From the NCBI GenBank assembly GCA_902561585.1, contig CACEQK010000001.1, positions 167,266 to 231,265 on the forward strand: a stretch of 64,000 nucleotides of DNA. Direction: 5' to 3'. A program made the position numbers and the translations under genes. Positions within the stretch are counted from its first letter, which is position 1. Each line of letters starts with the position of its first letter. The notes beneath the pieces were generated by a model. It worked only from the letters and a program-made list of their open reading frames with translations, was not told where the DNA came from and did not search any database. Positions 16,752-26,109 of the stretch are shown one piece after another. The stretch comes from an uncultured Pelagibacteraceae bacterium. GTDB taxonomy: Bacteria; Pseudomonadota; Alphaproteobacteria; Pelagibacterales; Pelagibacteraceae.

Positions 16752-17313
16752 TTTAATTTTACTCATCTTAATATTTGCTTGCACAACACCAGTTCAGTTT
16801 GGAACAGGAGTTAATATAACCTTTGACCCAAGAACTATAGGAATGCAGATAGATGATACAATTATGCAAAAAAATCTCTCAGCAAGATTAGCTCTTGCAG
16901 ATAAAAAGTATTTTTTATCTATACAGTCAGAGGTTTTAGACGGGCAAATATTTCTATCCGGAAAAGTTGATGAACCTGAGGAGAAAATAAAGATAACTAA
17001 AATGGCTTGGGAAACTAAAGGAGTGAGGTCAGTAAAAAATGCAATTACAATTAAAGGTCAAAGTAATTTTAAAAGTACTGCAAAAGATATTTTAATTACA
17101 AGTCAATTAAGAACCGCATTAATTTTAAATAAAAAAACCAAGGCGAGAAATTATACTTTGGAAACAGTAAATAAAAATATTTATATTTTTGGTATTGCGA
17201 TGGATGAGGAAGAAAAAAAAGAAGTAATTAATGAAGCAAATAAAATTTATGATGTAAAAGAAGTTATCCCATCAATATATCTTGCAACTGAATTAAGTAG
17301 AACTAAATTTTAA
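16738..17313 (+). CDS. BON-domain lipoprotein (DolP/YraP-like)
   Basis: A 191-residue protein with a short hydrophobic N-terminus (residues 3-14) and a lipobox-like IFACTT with Cys at about 15. Two BON domains follow (about residues 45-110 and 115-185), with the repeated pattern of a helix and a VxGxVxxxExK strand-turn, for example IFLSGKVDEPEEKIKI and IYIFGIAMDEEEKKEV. BON proteins bind phospholipid and help maintain outer-membrane integrity. It overlaps rsmI by 14 bases and its TAA shares bases with the convergent maeB stop. The rsmI / LpoA / BON neighbourhood mirrors yraL-yraM-yraP of enterobacteria, which supports a DolP-like role. Confidence 0.82.
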   Translation: MKKINLILLILIFACTTPVQFGTGVNITFDPRTIGMQIDDTIMQKNLSARLALADKKYFLSIQSEVLDGQIFLSGKVDEPEEKIKITKMAWETKGVRSVKNAITIKGQSNFKSTAKDILITSQLRTALILNKKTKARNYTLETVNKNIYIFGIAMDEEEKKEVINEANKIYDVKEVIPSIYLATELSRTKF

Positions 17314-19592
17314 TTTGAATAATCAATAACATCAGAGGAATAAGCTGCAATTGACGCTAAATTTAAAATTTCCGATGTTGAAGCTCTAAGAGGAGCAACT
17401 TCAATGGGTTGGCCCAACCCAATTAATAATGGACCTATAGTTTTTCCTCCACCAAAAACTTTCATTAATTTAGTTGAAATTGCTGCACTGTGGAGTGCAG
17501 GCATGATTAAGATATTTGCGTTACCTACAATTTTTGAAAATGGGTAAATTTCCTTGTAAATTGGATTTAAAGCTACATCAGGCTGCATCTCTCCATCAAA
17601 ATCAAAGTCAACTTTTTCTTTTTTCAATTTTTCAATTGCTTCTCTTACGTGCCTAGTATTTCTAGAAATAGGTTTTCCAAACGTTGAGTGAGATAAGAAA
17701 GCAACTTTAGGTTCAAAACCAAACAAACGTGCGATACGCACACATGATTTAGAAATATTTACCAATCGCTCGGCAGATGGTAACTCTGTTACGTTTGTGT
17801 CTGCCACTAGAATTGTTTTTCCTCTAGAAACAATCATCGTCATACCAAAAATTTCTTCGTTTTTTCTTGCGTCTACAACTTTTTTCAATTTTTCTATTGA
17901 GGCAGCGTAATGTCTTATATTTCCAGTGACCATTGCATCAGCATCCTTACAGGCAATCATTGAAGATCCCCAAGCAATTCTATCGTTTCTTACGAGGCGA
18001 TCTACATCTCTTTCTAACTGGCCTTCTCTTTGAAGTTTTTCATAAAGATGTTTAACGTATTTCTCTCTTTTTTCTTTGTCAGTGGAATTAACAATCTCGA
18101 TTTTATAATTTTCATCTAAACCAATTTTTTTTAGTTGCTCTTTAACTCTATTTTTAGCACCGATAAGTATTGGTACTCCAAGTTTATTTTTTCCAAATTC
18201 AATTGCTGCCTTAAGCATATTTTCATCCTCTCCCTCTGCAAAAATAACTCTTTTCTGATTTTTTCTAATTTTTGCATTTATACCCTGCATAATTGACATT
18301 GAGGGATCTAACCGATTAGTTAGCTGATCCTTATACAATTGAAGATCATCAATTTTTTTTCTTGCTGCTCCACTTTTCATTGCTGCTTCTGCTATAGCGG
18401 CAGGTATTACACTTATTAATCTTGGATCAAAAGTTGAGGGGATTATGTAATTTTTTCCATATCTTGGTCTATCACCGCCATAAGCTGCTACTACTTCATC
18501 TGGCACATTTTCCCTTGCTAGCAAAGCTATAGCATTTGCTGCAGCAACCTTCATTTCCTCATTAATTGCTTTAGCCCTAACATCTAATGCACCTCTAAAA
18601 ATATAAGGAAAACCAATTAGATTATTTACCTGATTTGGATAATCAGATCGTCCTGTTGCTATGATTGCATCGTCTCTCACTTCTTCAATTAATTCTGGTT
18701 TTATTTCTGGATCCGGATTTGCACATGCAAAAATAATCGGATTTTTTGCCATTGATTTAACCATATCTTTGGAAACAACATCTTTTGCTGACAAACCTAG
18801 AAAAACATCTGCATTCTTCATAGCATCACTTAAAGATCTAAATTTTGTTTCAATAGCATGTGCTGATTTGAATTGGTCAATATTTTTTCTTCCTTTGTAA
18901 ATCACACCTTTGCTATCACACATGATAATGTTATCGCTTTTTACACCAGAACTTTTAAAAAGATTTGCGCAAGCTTGGGCAGATGCTCCTGCTCCGTTAA
19001 CGACTATTTTTACTTCTGAAATTTTTTTCTTTGAAATGTCTAATGCGTTTATTAGAGCTGCTGTAGTTATGATAGCAGTTCCGTGCTGATCGTCATGAAA
19101 AACTGGAATATCTAAAGTTTCTTTTAATTTTTGTTCGATAATAAAACAATCTGGCGCAGCTATATCTTCAAGATTAATGCCACCAAATGTTCCGCTAATA
19201 TTTTTTATTGTCTCAATAATTGAATTTGTATCTTTGTTATCAATTTCAATATCAATTGAGTCTATATCGGCAAAACGTTTGAACAAAACTGACTTACCTT
19301 CCATTACTGGTTTAGATGCAAGTGAACCTAAGTTTCCTAATCCTAAAATTGCACTTCCGTTACTGATAACTGCTACAAGATTACCTTTACTTGTATAATC
19401 GTATGCAAGATCAGGGTTATTTGCGATTTCTTTGACAGGAGCAGCAACTCCAGGTGAATAAGCTAATGATAAATCTCTTTTAGTTGTTAAAGGTTTAGAT
19501 GATCCAATCTCAATTTTGCCTGACTTTCCTTTTATATGAAAATCAAGAGCTTCTTTATCCGTGTAATGATCAATCTCTGTTTTTTTTGGCAT
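17310..19592 (-). CDS. maeB: NADP-dependent malic enzyme with phosphotransacetylase-like domain
   Basis: A 760-residue fusion protein. Residues 1-430 form the malic enzyme part, which decarboxylates malate to pyruvate: YSPGVAAPVKEI, FKRFADIDSIDIE, FHDDQHGTAIITTAALINAL, VVNGAGASAQACANL and ATGRSDYPNQVNNLIGFPYIFRGALD. Residues 430-760 are a phosphate acetyl/butyryltransferase-like domain (FAEGEDENMLKAA, MVTGNIRHYAASIE, LIGLGQPIEVAP), which in MaeB proteins acts as a regulatory domain. Malic enzyme of this type links the TCA cycle to pyruvate and NADPH supply. The gene stands alone, convergent with the BON gene (4-base overlap) and divergent from murJ. Confidence 0.97.
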   Translation of the reverse strand: MPKKTEIDHYTDKEALDFHIKGKSGKIEIGSSKPLTTKRDLSLAYSPGVAAPVKEIANNPDLAYDYTSKGNLVAVISNGSAILGLGNLGSLASKPVMEGKSVLFKRFADIDSIDIEIDNKDTNSIIETIKNISGTFGGINLEDIAAPDCFIIEQKLKETLDIPVFHDDQHGTAIITTAALINALDISKKKISEVKIVVNGAGASAQACANLFKSSGVKSDNIIMCDSKGVIYKGRKNIDQFKSAHAIETKFRSLSDAMKNADVFLGLSAKDVVSKDMVKSMAKNPIIFACANPDPEIKPELIEEVRDDAIIATGRSDYPNQVNNLIGFPYIFRGALDVRAKAINEEMKVAAANAIALLARENVPDEVVAAYGGDRPRYGKNYIIPSTFDPRLISVIPAAIAEAAMKSGAARKKIDDLQLYKDQLTNRLDPSMSIMQGINAKIRKNQKRVIFAEGEDENMLKAAIEFGKNKLGVPILIGAKNRVKEQLKKIGLDENYKIEIVNSTDKEKREKYVKHLYEKLQREGQLERDVDRLVRNDRIAWGSSMIACKDADAMVTGNIRHYAASIEKLKKVVDARKNEEIFGMTMIVSRGKTILVADTNVTELPSAERLVNISKSCVRIARLFGFEPKVAFLSHSTFGKPISRNTRHVREAIEKLKKEKVDFDFDGEMQPDVALNPIYKEIYPFSKIVGNANILIMPALHSAAISTKLMKVFGGGKTIGPLLIGLGQPIEVAPLRASTSEILNLASIAAYSSDVIDYSN

Positions 19593-19662
19593 TTAATTAA
19601 ATGAGTATGTAATATAAAAAATGATAATTCACTAAAAATTTATGGCTTAATTGAGATAATTT

Positions 19663-21189
19663 ATGAACTTATTTTCTTCAGCGACATTATTTAGTTTTTT
19701 TACTCTTATCAGTAGGATTTTAGGATACCTAAGGGATATTTTGATTGCAATTTTTTTAGGAGCTTCAGTTTTTGCCGATGCTTTTTTTGTCGCTTTTAGG
19801 CTTCCAAATACTTTCAGAAGATTATTCGCAGAGGGAACATTTAATGCAGCATTTATTCCAAGCTATGCATCAGCAAAATTATCAAGCAAACAACAAGGAA
19901 AAAAATTTGCAGACGATGTATTTAGTATTTTAATATTAATTTTATTATTTTTAGTTACAATAGTTGAAATTTTTACCCCATATCTAGTCTATATAATTGC
20001 TCCAGGTTTTGTTAATAGTGGGTTAAAGTTTGAAATAGCAGTAGAATTAACAAGAATTACATTTCCATTTTTACTTTTTGTAAGCTTATCATCTTTTTTT
20101 TCCGGTATTCTAAATACCAACAATAAGTTTGCAGCTGCAGCTGCTGCACCTATAATTTTGAATATAGTTTTAATTAGCAGCCTTATCATTTCGTTTTACT
20201 TTAATTTAGATTATGCAAAACAACTATCGTATGGAGTAACTTTTGCAGGAATATTACAATTAATTTTTCTGAGTTATGTTTCATTAAAATATTATAAACC
20301 TAATTTTTCATTAAATGTTAAAATTACAAAAAAAGTAAAATTATTTTTTAAAAAACTATTACCAAGTATATTGTCATCAGGTGTAACTCAAATTAATATT
20401 TTGATTGGAACAATTATTGCTTCTTTCCAGGCTGGTGCTGTGTCTTATTTATATTATGCAGATCGAGTTTATCAGATTAATCTAGCTATCGCCGGTATAG
20501 CTGTTGGTACAGTTTCATTACCTGTACTATCAAAAGCTTTTAAGTCAAATAATATTAATAAAGTTTCTAAGATTCAAAATAATTCATTTGAACTTTCGTT
20601 GTTATTTTCAATACCTGCAAGTTTCGGTTTAGTTATAGCTTCGGAGGAGATAATAAGTGGTCTATTCGGATATGGTTCATTTTCTAAAGGTGATACACTG
20701 ATGACAGCAGCTGCACTAAAATATTTTGGTTATGGTGTACCAGCGTTTGCACTTATTAAAGTTTTGTCTAACTTCTTTTTCGCAAGAGATAATACAAAAA
20801 CACCTTTTTATATTTCTTTATTTATTGTTGTAATAAATGTTCTAATAAGTGTATCTCTTTTTTCAAGGGTAGGTTTTTTAATAATTCCTATTGCAACTAG
20901 TATATCTACATGGCTAGGCGTTTTTGCTTATCTATATTTACTAGAGCAAAAAAATTACTTACTTATGAAAATAGAGCTAATAAAAAACTCATGCAAAATA
21001 ATGATTTCAACCTTAGTAATGTCATTTATACTTATTTTTACTTTAAAAGCTTTTTCTAATAGTTTGAACTATATGAATAACTATAAGGCAGTTTATTTAA
21101 TATCAATAATAAGTTTTGTTGGTTTTATTTATTTGCTATCTTGTTACTGTTTGGGAATTTTGAATTTTAAAAAATATAAAACTAATTAA
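19663..21189 (+). CDS. murJ: Lipid II flippase MurJ
   Basis: A 508-residue polytopic inner-membrane protein with about 14 hydrophobic segments, of the MOP flippase superfamily. Landmarks are [47 protein letters not shown] (the MurJ N-terminal signature with functionally important Arg residues) and [30 protein letters not shown]. It moves lipid II from the cytoplasmic to the periplasmic face for peptidoglycan synthesis. The 70-base gap upstream separates it from the divergent maeB. The stop overlaps the trpS start by one base (TAATG), so murJ-trpS-nifU-bax form a plus-strand operon. Confidence 0.97.
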   Translation: MNLFSSATLFSFFTLISRILGYLRDILIAIFLGASVFADAFFVAFRLPNTFRRLFAEGTFNAAFIPSYASAKLSSKQQGKKFADDVFSILILILLFLVTIVEIFTPYLVYIIAPGFVNSGLKFEIAVELTRITFPFLLFVSLSSFFSGILNTNNKFAAAAAAPIILNIVLISSLIISFYFNLDYAKQLSYGVTFAGILQLIFLSYVSLKYYKPNFSLNVKITKKVKLFFKKLLPSILSSGVTQINILIGTIIASFQAGAVSYLYYADRVYQINLAIAGIAVGTVSLPVLSKAFKSNNINKVSKIQNNSFELSLLFSIPASFGLVIASEEIISGLFGYGSFSKGDTLMTAAALKYFGYGVPAFALIKVLSNFFFARDNTKTPFYISLFIVVINVLISVSLFSRVGFLIIPIATSISTWLGVFAYLYLLEQKNYLLMKIELIKNSCKIMISTLVMSFILIFTLKAFSNSLNYMNNYKAVYLISIISFVGFIYLLSCYCLGILNFKKYKTN

Positions 21190-22193
21190 TGAGTAAAAAA
21201 AAATTAGCATTTTCAGGTGTTCAGCCAACTGGAAATTTGCATTTAGGTAATTATCTTGGCGCATTGAGAAATTTTGTATCATTACAGAATGAAATGGATT
21301 GTATTTATTGTGTAGTGGATCTTCATGCTATTACTGTTTTTCAAAAACCAAATGAACTTCATGATAATGTTTTAGAAACGACAGCAAGTTTTTTAGCAGC
21401 CGGTCTTAATCCCGACAAAAGTATAATATTTAATCAATCTTCAGTATCAGGGCATGCAGAATTAGCTTGGATACTTAATTGTGTTTCAAAAATTGGTTGG
21501 TTAAATAGAATGACACAATTTAAAGATAAAGCGGGATCAGATAGAGAGAAAGCTAGTGTAGGTTTATACATTTATCCAAACCTGATGGCAGCTGATATTC
21601 TTCTTTATAAAGCAACTCATGTTCCTGTTGGGGATGATCAAAAACAGCACTTAGAACTCTCAAGAGATATTGCTCAAAAATTTAATAATGATTTTAATTG
21701 TAAAGATTTTTTTCCATTACCAGAGCCTTTAATTTCAAAAAGTATTTCTAGAGTAATGAGTTTAAGAGATGGAACTAAAAAAATGAGCAAATCTGAAGAG
21801 TCTGACTATTCAAGGATAAATTTAAAAGATAGCGCTGATGAAATTAACAAGAAAATTAAAAAAGCAAAATCAGACTCAGAACCTATCCCTGATAACATAA
21901 AACTTTTAGAAAAAAAACCAGAGGCATTAAATTTATTAACCATTTACGCGGAATTATCAAAAACTGATTTGAAAAAAACTGTTTCTGAAATGAGTGGAAA
22001 AGAATATTCATTTTTAAAAAAAAAATTAACTGAGGTAATAACTGAAGAGATAGCTCCAGTAAGTAAAGAAATTAAAAAACTACTTAACGATAGGTCACAT
22101 TTGAAAAAAATTTTAAAAAAAGGTAGTGAAAAAGCTAATATTATTGCTGAGGAAAACCTTAAGAATATACGTGAAAAAGTTGGCTTGATATAA
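21189..22193 (+). CDS. trpS: Tryptophanyl-tRNA synthetase
   Basis: A 334-residue class I synthetase. The first nucleotide-binding motif is [19 protein letters not shown] with HLGN in place of HIGH, and the second is [64 protein letters not shown] and DGTKKMSKS are all family hallmarks. The length is typical (334 residues in E. coli). It shares TAATG with the murJ stop and lies 12 bases before a NifU-domain gene. Confidence 0.98.
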   Translation: MSKKKLAFSGVQPTGNLHLGNYLGALRNFVSLQNEMDCIYCVVDLHAITVFQKPNELHDNVLETTASFLAAGLNPDKSIIFNQSSVSGHAELAWILNCVSKIGWLNRMTQFKDKAGSDREKASVGLYIYPNLMAADILLYKATHVPVGDDQKQHLELSRDIAQKFNNDFNCKDFFPLPEPLISKSISRVMSLRDGTKKMSKSEESDYSRINLKDSADEINKKIKKAKSDSEPIPDNIKLLEKKPEALNLLTIYAELSKTDLKKTVSEMSGKEYSFLKKKLTEVITEEIAPVSKEIKKLLNDRSHLKKILKKGSEKANIIAEENLKNIREKVGLI

Positions 22194-22205
22194 TATAAGA
22201 CCTAG

Positions 22206-22751
22206 ATGATACAAACAGAAGCTACTCCAAACCCTGACTCACTTAAATTCTTATCTGAAAACGTAATTTCAGCTGCAGGAACCGAGGAATTTCATGAGAG
22301 TAAAAAAAATGAAATAACAAATCCATTTATTAAAGAATTATTAAACTTTGGTGGTATAGAATTAGTATTACTTTCAAAAAACTTTTTATCTGTAAAAAAA
22401 ACTAAAGAAGCTTCATGGGAAAAATTAAAACCTATGGTAATTTCACATCTAAATGACTATTTTGAAAAAAACAAGCAACCAATTTTAAAAGATAAAAGTA
22501 TAGATAGTAATGTTAACAACAATGATGAAACTGTTAATAAGATTTTAGAAGTTTTAGATACAAAAATTAGACCAGCCGTGGCAAGAGATGGTGGAGATAT
22601 CAAATTTAAGTCATTTGAAAATGGTGTTGTTAAAGTTGAACTTCAAGGGAGTTGCTCAGGTTGTCCAAGTTCATTGATGACACTTAAACAAGGAGTTCAA
22701 AATTTACTTAAGCATTATGTTAAAGAGGTTAACTCCGTAGAGGCTATCTAG
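22206..22751 (+). CDS. Nfu-type iron-sulphur cluster carrier
   Basis: A 181-residue protein with an N-terminal Nfu_N domain (residues 1-85, IQTEATPNPDSLKFLSENVI) and a C-terminal NifU-like domain (about 105-181) carrying the cluster-binding CSGC motif in GSCSGCPSSLMTLKQGVQ plus ARDGGDIKF. Such two-domain proteins bind a [4Fe-4S] cluster at the dimer interface and hand it to apo-enzymes. It is the alphaproteobacterial and mitochondrial NFU1 type. It lies 12 bases after trpS and 1 base before the Bax-like gene. No isc or suf genes are in the window. Confidence 0.93.
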   Translation: MIQTEATPNPDSLKFLSENVISAAGTEEFHESKKNEITNPFIKELLNFGGIELVLLSKNFLSVKKTKEASWEKLKPMVISHLNDYFEKNKQPILKDKSIDSNVNNNDETVNKILEVLDTKIRPAVARDGGDIKFKSFENGVVKVELQGSCSGCPSSLMTLKQGVQNLLKHYVKEVNSVEAI

Positions 22752-22752
22752 T

Positions 22753-24270
22753 ATGAAAAAAAAACTAAGTTACAGAGATAAACTTATCGAACTTGCCTAT
22801 ATTTACGATGTAAAAGAAATTAAAGAATATGTGAAGAGTAGAAAAAACTTAACTACTGGACAACTTGAACTAATTTTAAAAAAAAACAAAATAATTATTC
22901 CAAAAGATTATAAGTCTAATTTTTTTAAAGATACTTTTATAAAACCAATTTCAAAAGCAAAATCAAATTTGATTGAGTTTAAAGAAGATAGAATAAAAGC
23001 AAAAAATAGAATTATAAGAAAAGCTGAGAATTTAAAACATGATACTAAAAGAAATATTAATAGATCACTACAAAGTGCATGGAATGGAATAGGAAAAATT
23101 GGATTAAATTTTTTAAACATTATTCCAGAATTAGGTAAAGTTGTTTACGCCTTTTTCGGAGATTTATTTACAAATTTATTCAACGCAATTTACAATCAGC
23201 AAATAGATCCAAAAAAAGCAAGAAATGTAATTATAGGATTCTTTGTAATCGTTTTTGCTACATCTATAACAATAAGCGCTGTTAATTACTTTGGAGACGG
23301 TGAATCGATAAAAAAAGCAGTAATTAAAAAAGAAGTTAAAAAACCAGAGGCAAAAAAACCAGAAATTCAAAAAGAAGTTAAAAAACCAGAGGTAAAAAAA
23401 CCAGAGGTAAAAAAACCAGAAATTAAAAAAGAAGTTAAAAAACCTGAATTAAAAGTTAAAAGAAAAGATGTAAACGAAGTAGTTCTTCCAAACCTAAATT
23501 TAAAAACTGAGACAGTTTTAAATCTTTTTAAAGACGTTGATTACACTTTAAGTAATGTAAGGGTACAAAAACTTGTTAAACCAATTTATTTTACACAATT
23601 TCCTAGAGACCTTGAGACTATTCAAAGTTCAAAATTAAAAAAAGAAACATTTATACAAATTGTGTTGCCTCTAGTTGTTGCGGAGAATGAGAGAATATTA
23701 GAAGATAGGGAAAAATTAAAACTTCTATCTAAGAAAAAGTTTACCACTGATTTAGAAAAACAATGGTTAAGGCAAAAGCTTTTAGAGTACAAAGTTAAAA
23801 AAGGAGATTTAAAGGAATTAATGGTAAGAATGGATATAATTCCAACTTCGATAGCTTTAGCGCAAGCAGCAAAAGAGAGCGGATGGGGAACCTCTAGATT
23901 TGCACTAGAGGGTAATGCCATTTACGGACAATGGACTTGGAGCGGGCAAGGAATTGCTCCGTTAGATAGAGACAGCAATAAAAATCATAAAATTCTTAAA
24001 TTTCCAATACTAAGAGCTTCAGTAAAAGCTTATAAAAATAATCTTAATACTCATAAAGGTTATAAAAATTTCCGCGAAAAAAGATTACAGTTAAGAGAAA
24101 AAAATAAAGAGATTAAAGGTTTAGAATTAACAGAAACACTGAAAAATTATGCCCAAACAGGATCTGAATACACAAAAATTTTAAATCAAATTATCACTCA
24201 AAATAGATTAACTGACTTTGAGCCTGTAAAATTAGTTGGGTCTGTAAAACAAATAGAGTTAAGCTCTTAA
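22753..24270 (+). CDS. Bax-like glucosaminidase with N-terminal coiled-coil and membrane anchor
   Basis: A 505-residue protein. Residues 1-155 are charged and predicted helical, with no signal peptide. A membrane segment follows at about 158-178 (NVIIGFFVIVFATSITISAV), then a Lys/Pro/Glu repeat tract (about 190-235). The C-terminal domain (about 345-500) is Bax/glucosaminidase-like: IIPTSIALAQAAKESGWGTS with the catalytic-type Glu, LEGNAIYGQWTW, and a final LKNYAQTGSEYTKILNQII. The family cleaves peptidoglycan N-acetylglucosamine bonds in the periplasm. The order implies a cytoplasmic N-domain, one crossing and an extended Pro-Lys spacer that would let the enzyme reach the wall. It is last in the murJ-trpS-nifU run, and its TAA abuts the convergent deacetylase stop. 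Confidence 0.85.
   Translation: MKKKLSYRDKLIELAYIYDVKEIKEYVKSRKNLTTGQLELILKKNKIIIPKDYKSNFFKDTFIKPISKAKSNLIEFKEDRIKAKNRIIRKAENLKHDTKRNINRSLQSAWNGIGKIGLNFLNIIPELGKVVYAFFGDLFTNLFNAIYNQQIDPKKARNVIIGFFVIVFATSITISAVNYFGDGESIKKAVIKKEVKKPEAKKPEIQKEVKKPEVKKPEVKKPEIKKEVKKPELKVKRKDVNEVVLPNLNLKTETVLNLFKDVDYTLSNVRVQKLVKPIYFTQFPRDLETIQSSKLKKETFIQIVLPLVVAENERILEDREKLKLLSKKKFTTDLEKQWLRQKLLEYKVKKGDLKELMVRMDIIPTSIALAQAAKESGWGTSRFALEGNAIYGQWTWSGQGIAPLDRDSNKNHKILKFPILRASVKAYKNNLNTHKGYKNFREKRLQLREKNKEIKGLELTETLKNYAQTGSEYTKILNQIITQNRLTDFEPVKLVGSVKQIELSS
23325..23448 (+). repeat. In-frame KKPE / KEVKKPE coding repeat
   Basis: Imperfect tandem repeats built on aaaaaaccagaggta-type 15-bp units encode KKPEV/KKPEI, in larger blocks that each begin KEVKKPE. 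They lie just after the membrane segment of the Bax-like protein and encode a TonB-like rigid spacer. The near-identical units make copy-number variation by slippage likely. Confidence 0.85.
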
Positions 24271-25326
24271 TTATTTATCGCTAACCACAAACTGAATTCC
24301 AAGCCATCTCCAAAAACCACTAGGATCCCTAAGTGAACAATTTATTCTTCCTCGTTCTCCAATAAATTTTTCATTAATATTAATTTCTAAAGTAGTATCA
24401 TTTAAGAAATTTATTTTTGATTGTCTCCATTTATCGTTTTCATTTGAAAAACAATTTAATGATTTTAAATTTTTTATACCGTCATAAAATTCAATTTTAA
24501 CATCAGGAGGATTTTGATTTTGTAAAAGATATTTTTCTTCAGGTAGAATTTTTTTATATTTAAAAGGAAGTGTTTTCATTAAGGATTTAAATCTTGTAAT
24601 CTCACCGTACTTTTCATTAATAGGAAACCTTGGAAACTCATAGAAGTCTTTGGTTTCATCAATAACACCAGAGTGTTGTCCTAAAGCATATTTAAAATTT
24701 AAAGATTTAATTATTTTTTTAAATTCAATACTATACTCTCCAAAAGGGTAAGAAAAAAAATCAGAATTTCTACCAAGTTCTTTTTTAAAAATTGATATAG
24801 ATTTTTCAATATCATTTTGTATAAGTTCATTTTTCTCTTCAACTAAATATTCGTGTGTGTGACTATGATTTCCTATCTCTACAAAATTTTCTTTGCTAAT
24901 TTCTCTAATCTGGTTCCATGTCATATAATTAAAAGCACCAACTTCTCTTGTACTTACAAATAATATAAAAGGTATTTTTTTTCTTTTTAATATAGGCCAA
25001 GCATTTTCGTAAAAGGATGAAAATCCATCATCAATAGTTAAAAGTATTTTCCTTTGAGTTTTATTCTTCTTTAGTTCATTTTCAAAATTCTTTGGATTGA
25101 TAAAATTTATATTATTTTCTTCAATTATTTTAATATGTTCTAAAAAATCTTTAATTCTAATATTTGTGGATGGATATTTATTTTCTTCAAACCTGTGATA
25201 CATCAAAGAAATTATTCCATAATCCTCTATATCCTCAGTTGAATCACTTGAATATAAATAGCTTTGAAAAGTTAAAAAAGTTATAGATAAACTTATGATT
25301 AAAGATTTTATAATTTTAAATTGCAT
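24271..25326 (-). CDS. Secreted polysaccharide deacetylase family protein
   Basis: A 351-residue protein with an N-terminal signal or anchor (FKIIKSLIISLSITFLTFQSYLY, from ATG 25326). The NodB-homology domain (about residues 35-225) shows LMYHRF, the metal-binding ILLTIDDGFSSFYENAWPIL (TFDDG type) and IGNHSHTHEYL with the paired His ligands, then FSYPFGEYS. The C-terminal 120 residues form a beta-rich domain of unknown role. These enzymes remove acetyl groups from surface or wall polysaccharides. An in-frame upstream start at 25341 is possible. Its 5' end overlaps the divergent tsaB gene by 32 bases, and its stop is back-to-back with that of the Bax-like gene. Confidence 0.87.
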   Translation of the reverse strand: MQFKIIKSLIISLSITFLTFQSYLYSSDSTEDIEDYGIISLMYHRFEENKYPSTNIRIKDFLEHIKIIEENNINFINPKNFENELKKNKTQRKILLTIDDGFSSFYENAWPILKRKKIPFILFVSTREVGAFNYMTWNQIREISKENFVEIGNHSHTHEYLVEEKNELIQNDIEKSISIFKKELGRNSDFFSYPFGEYSIEFKKIIKSLNFKYALGQHSGVIDETKDFYEFPRFPINEKYGEITRFKSLMKTLPFKYKKILPEEKYLLQNQNPPDVKIEFYDGIKNLKSLNCFSNENDKWRQSKINFLNDTTLEININEKFIGERGRINCSLRDPSGFWRWLGIQFVVSDK

Positions 25327-25678
25327 TGGGAAAGATGACAAAATTGGTTTGCGTATAAATGAAAATTTTTACATTCATAAATTAGACTATAAAGTTAATA
25401 AAAATGATCAACTAGTTTCAAACATATTAAATCTAGTAAAAAAATACAAAGTAAATATTGATAATAAATTTTCCATTATTATTAATGTAGGTCCAGGAAG
25501 TTTTTCTGCAATTAGAACGTCTATATCAGTTGCAAAAGGGATGAAGATAGCAAAAAAAATTAATTTATATGGATTTAAAAACTCTGATTTAAAGCAATTT
25601 GACCTTGCAAATATTGAACTTTTGATAAGTGAGAAGTTAATACAAAATAAATTGATTAAACCAATATATTTAAGTTAA
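25295..25678 (+). CDS. tsaB: TsaB, internally shortened
   Basis: A 127-residue protein matching the N-terminal lobe of TsaB, a partner of TsaD in N6-threonylcarbamoyladenosine synthesis on tRNA. The hallmark is IIINVGPGSFSAIRTSISVAKGM (TsaB: GPGSFTGIRxGlaxAkGla). Normal TsaB is about 220-230 residues. Here the protein jumps from the GxxxxxxL region to a short helix and the terminal KPIYLS, which resembles the C-terminal EPVYLR of full-length TsaB, so the second lobe seems to be missing rather than the 3' end simply cut. There is no frameshift remnant, since the next gene begins within 11 bases. It overlaps the divergent deacetylase by 32 bases and begins the long alphaproteobacterial run to pnp. 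Confidence 0.8.
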   Translation: MIKDFIILNCIGKDDKIGLRINENFYIHKLDYKVNKNDQLVSNILNLVKKYKVNIDNKFSIIINVGPGSFSAIRTSISVAKGMKIAKKINLYGFKNSDLKQFDLANIELLISEKLIQNKLIKPIYLS

Positions 25679-25688
25679 ATTGCTTCAA

Positions 25689-26108
25689 ATGAATGCGATA
25701 GAAGAAAAATGCTTAAAAAAAGGTGTCAGACTCACAGATCAAAGAAAAACTATTGCTAGGGTAATTTCGGAGTCCAAAGAAGTTTATGGCTCAAGAGATC
25801 ATCCTGATGTGGATGAGTTACACAAAAGAGTTACTGCAATAGATAATAAGATAAGTATAGCTACAGTTTATAGAACAGTTAAACTCTTTGAAGAAGCTGG
25901 AATCTTAGTTAAGCATGATTTTAAAGCCGGTAAAGCTAGATATGAAATCAATGACGACCATAATCATTTAATAGATATAAATAGTGGTGAAATTATCGAG
26001 TTCGTTGATAAAGACATCGAAGAACTTCAAGAAAAAATTGCAAAAAAATTAGGCTATAATCTTGTAGATCATAAACTTGAACTTTATGGTTCTAAAATAA
26101 AAAAATAA
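25689..26108 (+). CDS. fur: Fur/Mur-family metal-dependent repressor
   Basis: A 139-residue winged-helix metalloregulator. DNA-binding part: GVRLTDQRKTIARVISES and ISIATVYRTVKLFEEAGIL. Dimerisation/metal part: HDFKAGKARYEINDDHNHLIDINSGEIIEFVDKDIEELQ and VDHKLELYG. The CxxC structural-zinc motifs of E. coli Fur are absent, as in alphaproteobacterial Fur/Mur proteins, several of which respond to manganese. I start at ATG 25689; an in-frame TTG at 25680 is possible. It stands between tsaB and miaB, the conserved alphaproteobacterial place. A second Fur-superfamily gene (irr) lies at 42469. Confidence 0.9.
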   Translation: MNAIEEKCLKKGVRLTDQRKTIARVISESKEVYGSRDHPDVDELHKRVTAIDNKISIATVYRTVKLFEEAGILVKHDFKAGKARYEINDDHNHLIDINSGEIIEFVDKDIEELQEKIAKKLGYNLVDHKLELYGSKIKK

Positions 26109-26109
26109 A

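Noticed and set aside
23325-23448. CRISPR-like repeat array
   Set aside because: Repeats are in-frame, unspaced, Lys-Pro-Glu coding units inside an intact gene; there are no spacers and no cas genes.
25680-25688. TTG start for the Fur-family protein
   Set aside because: It is possible, but ATG 25689 is nearer to family N-termini and the extra residues (LLQ-type) carry no conserved motif.
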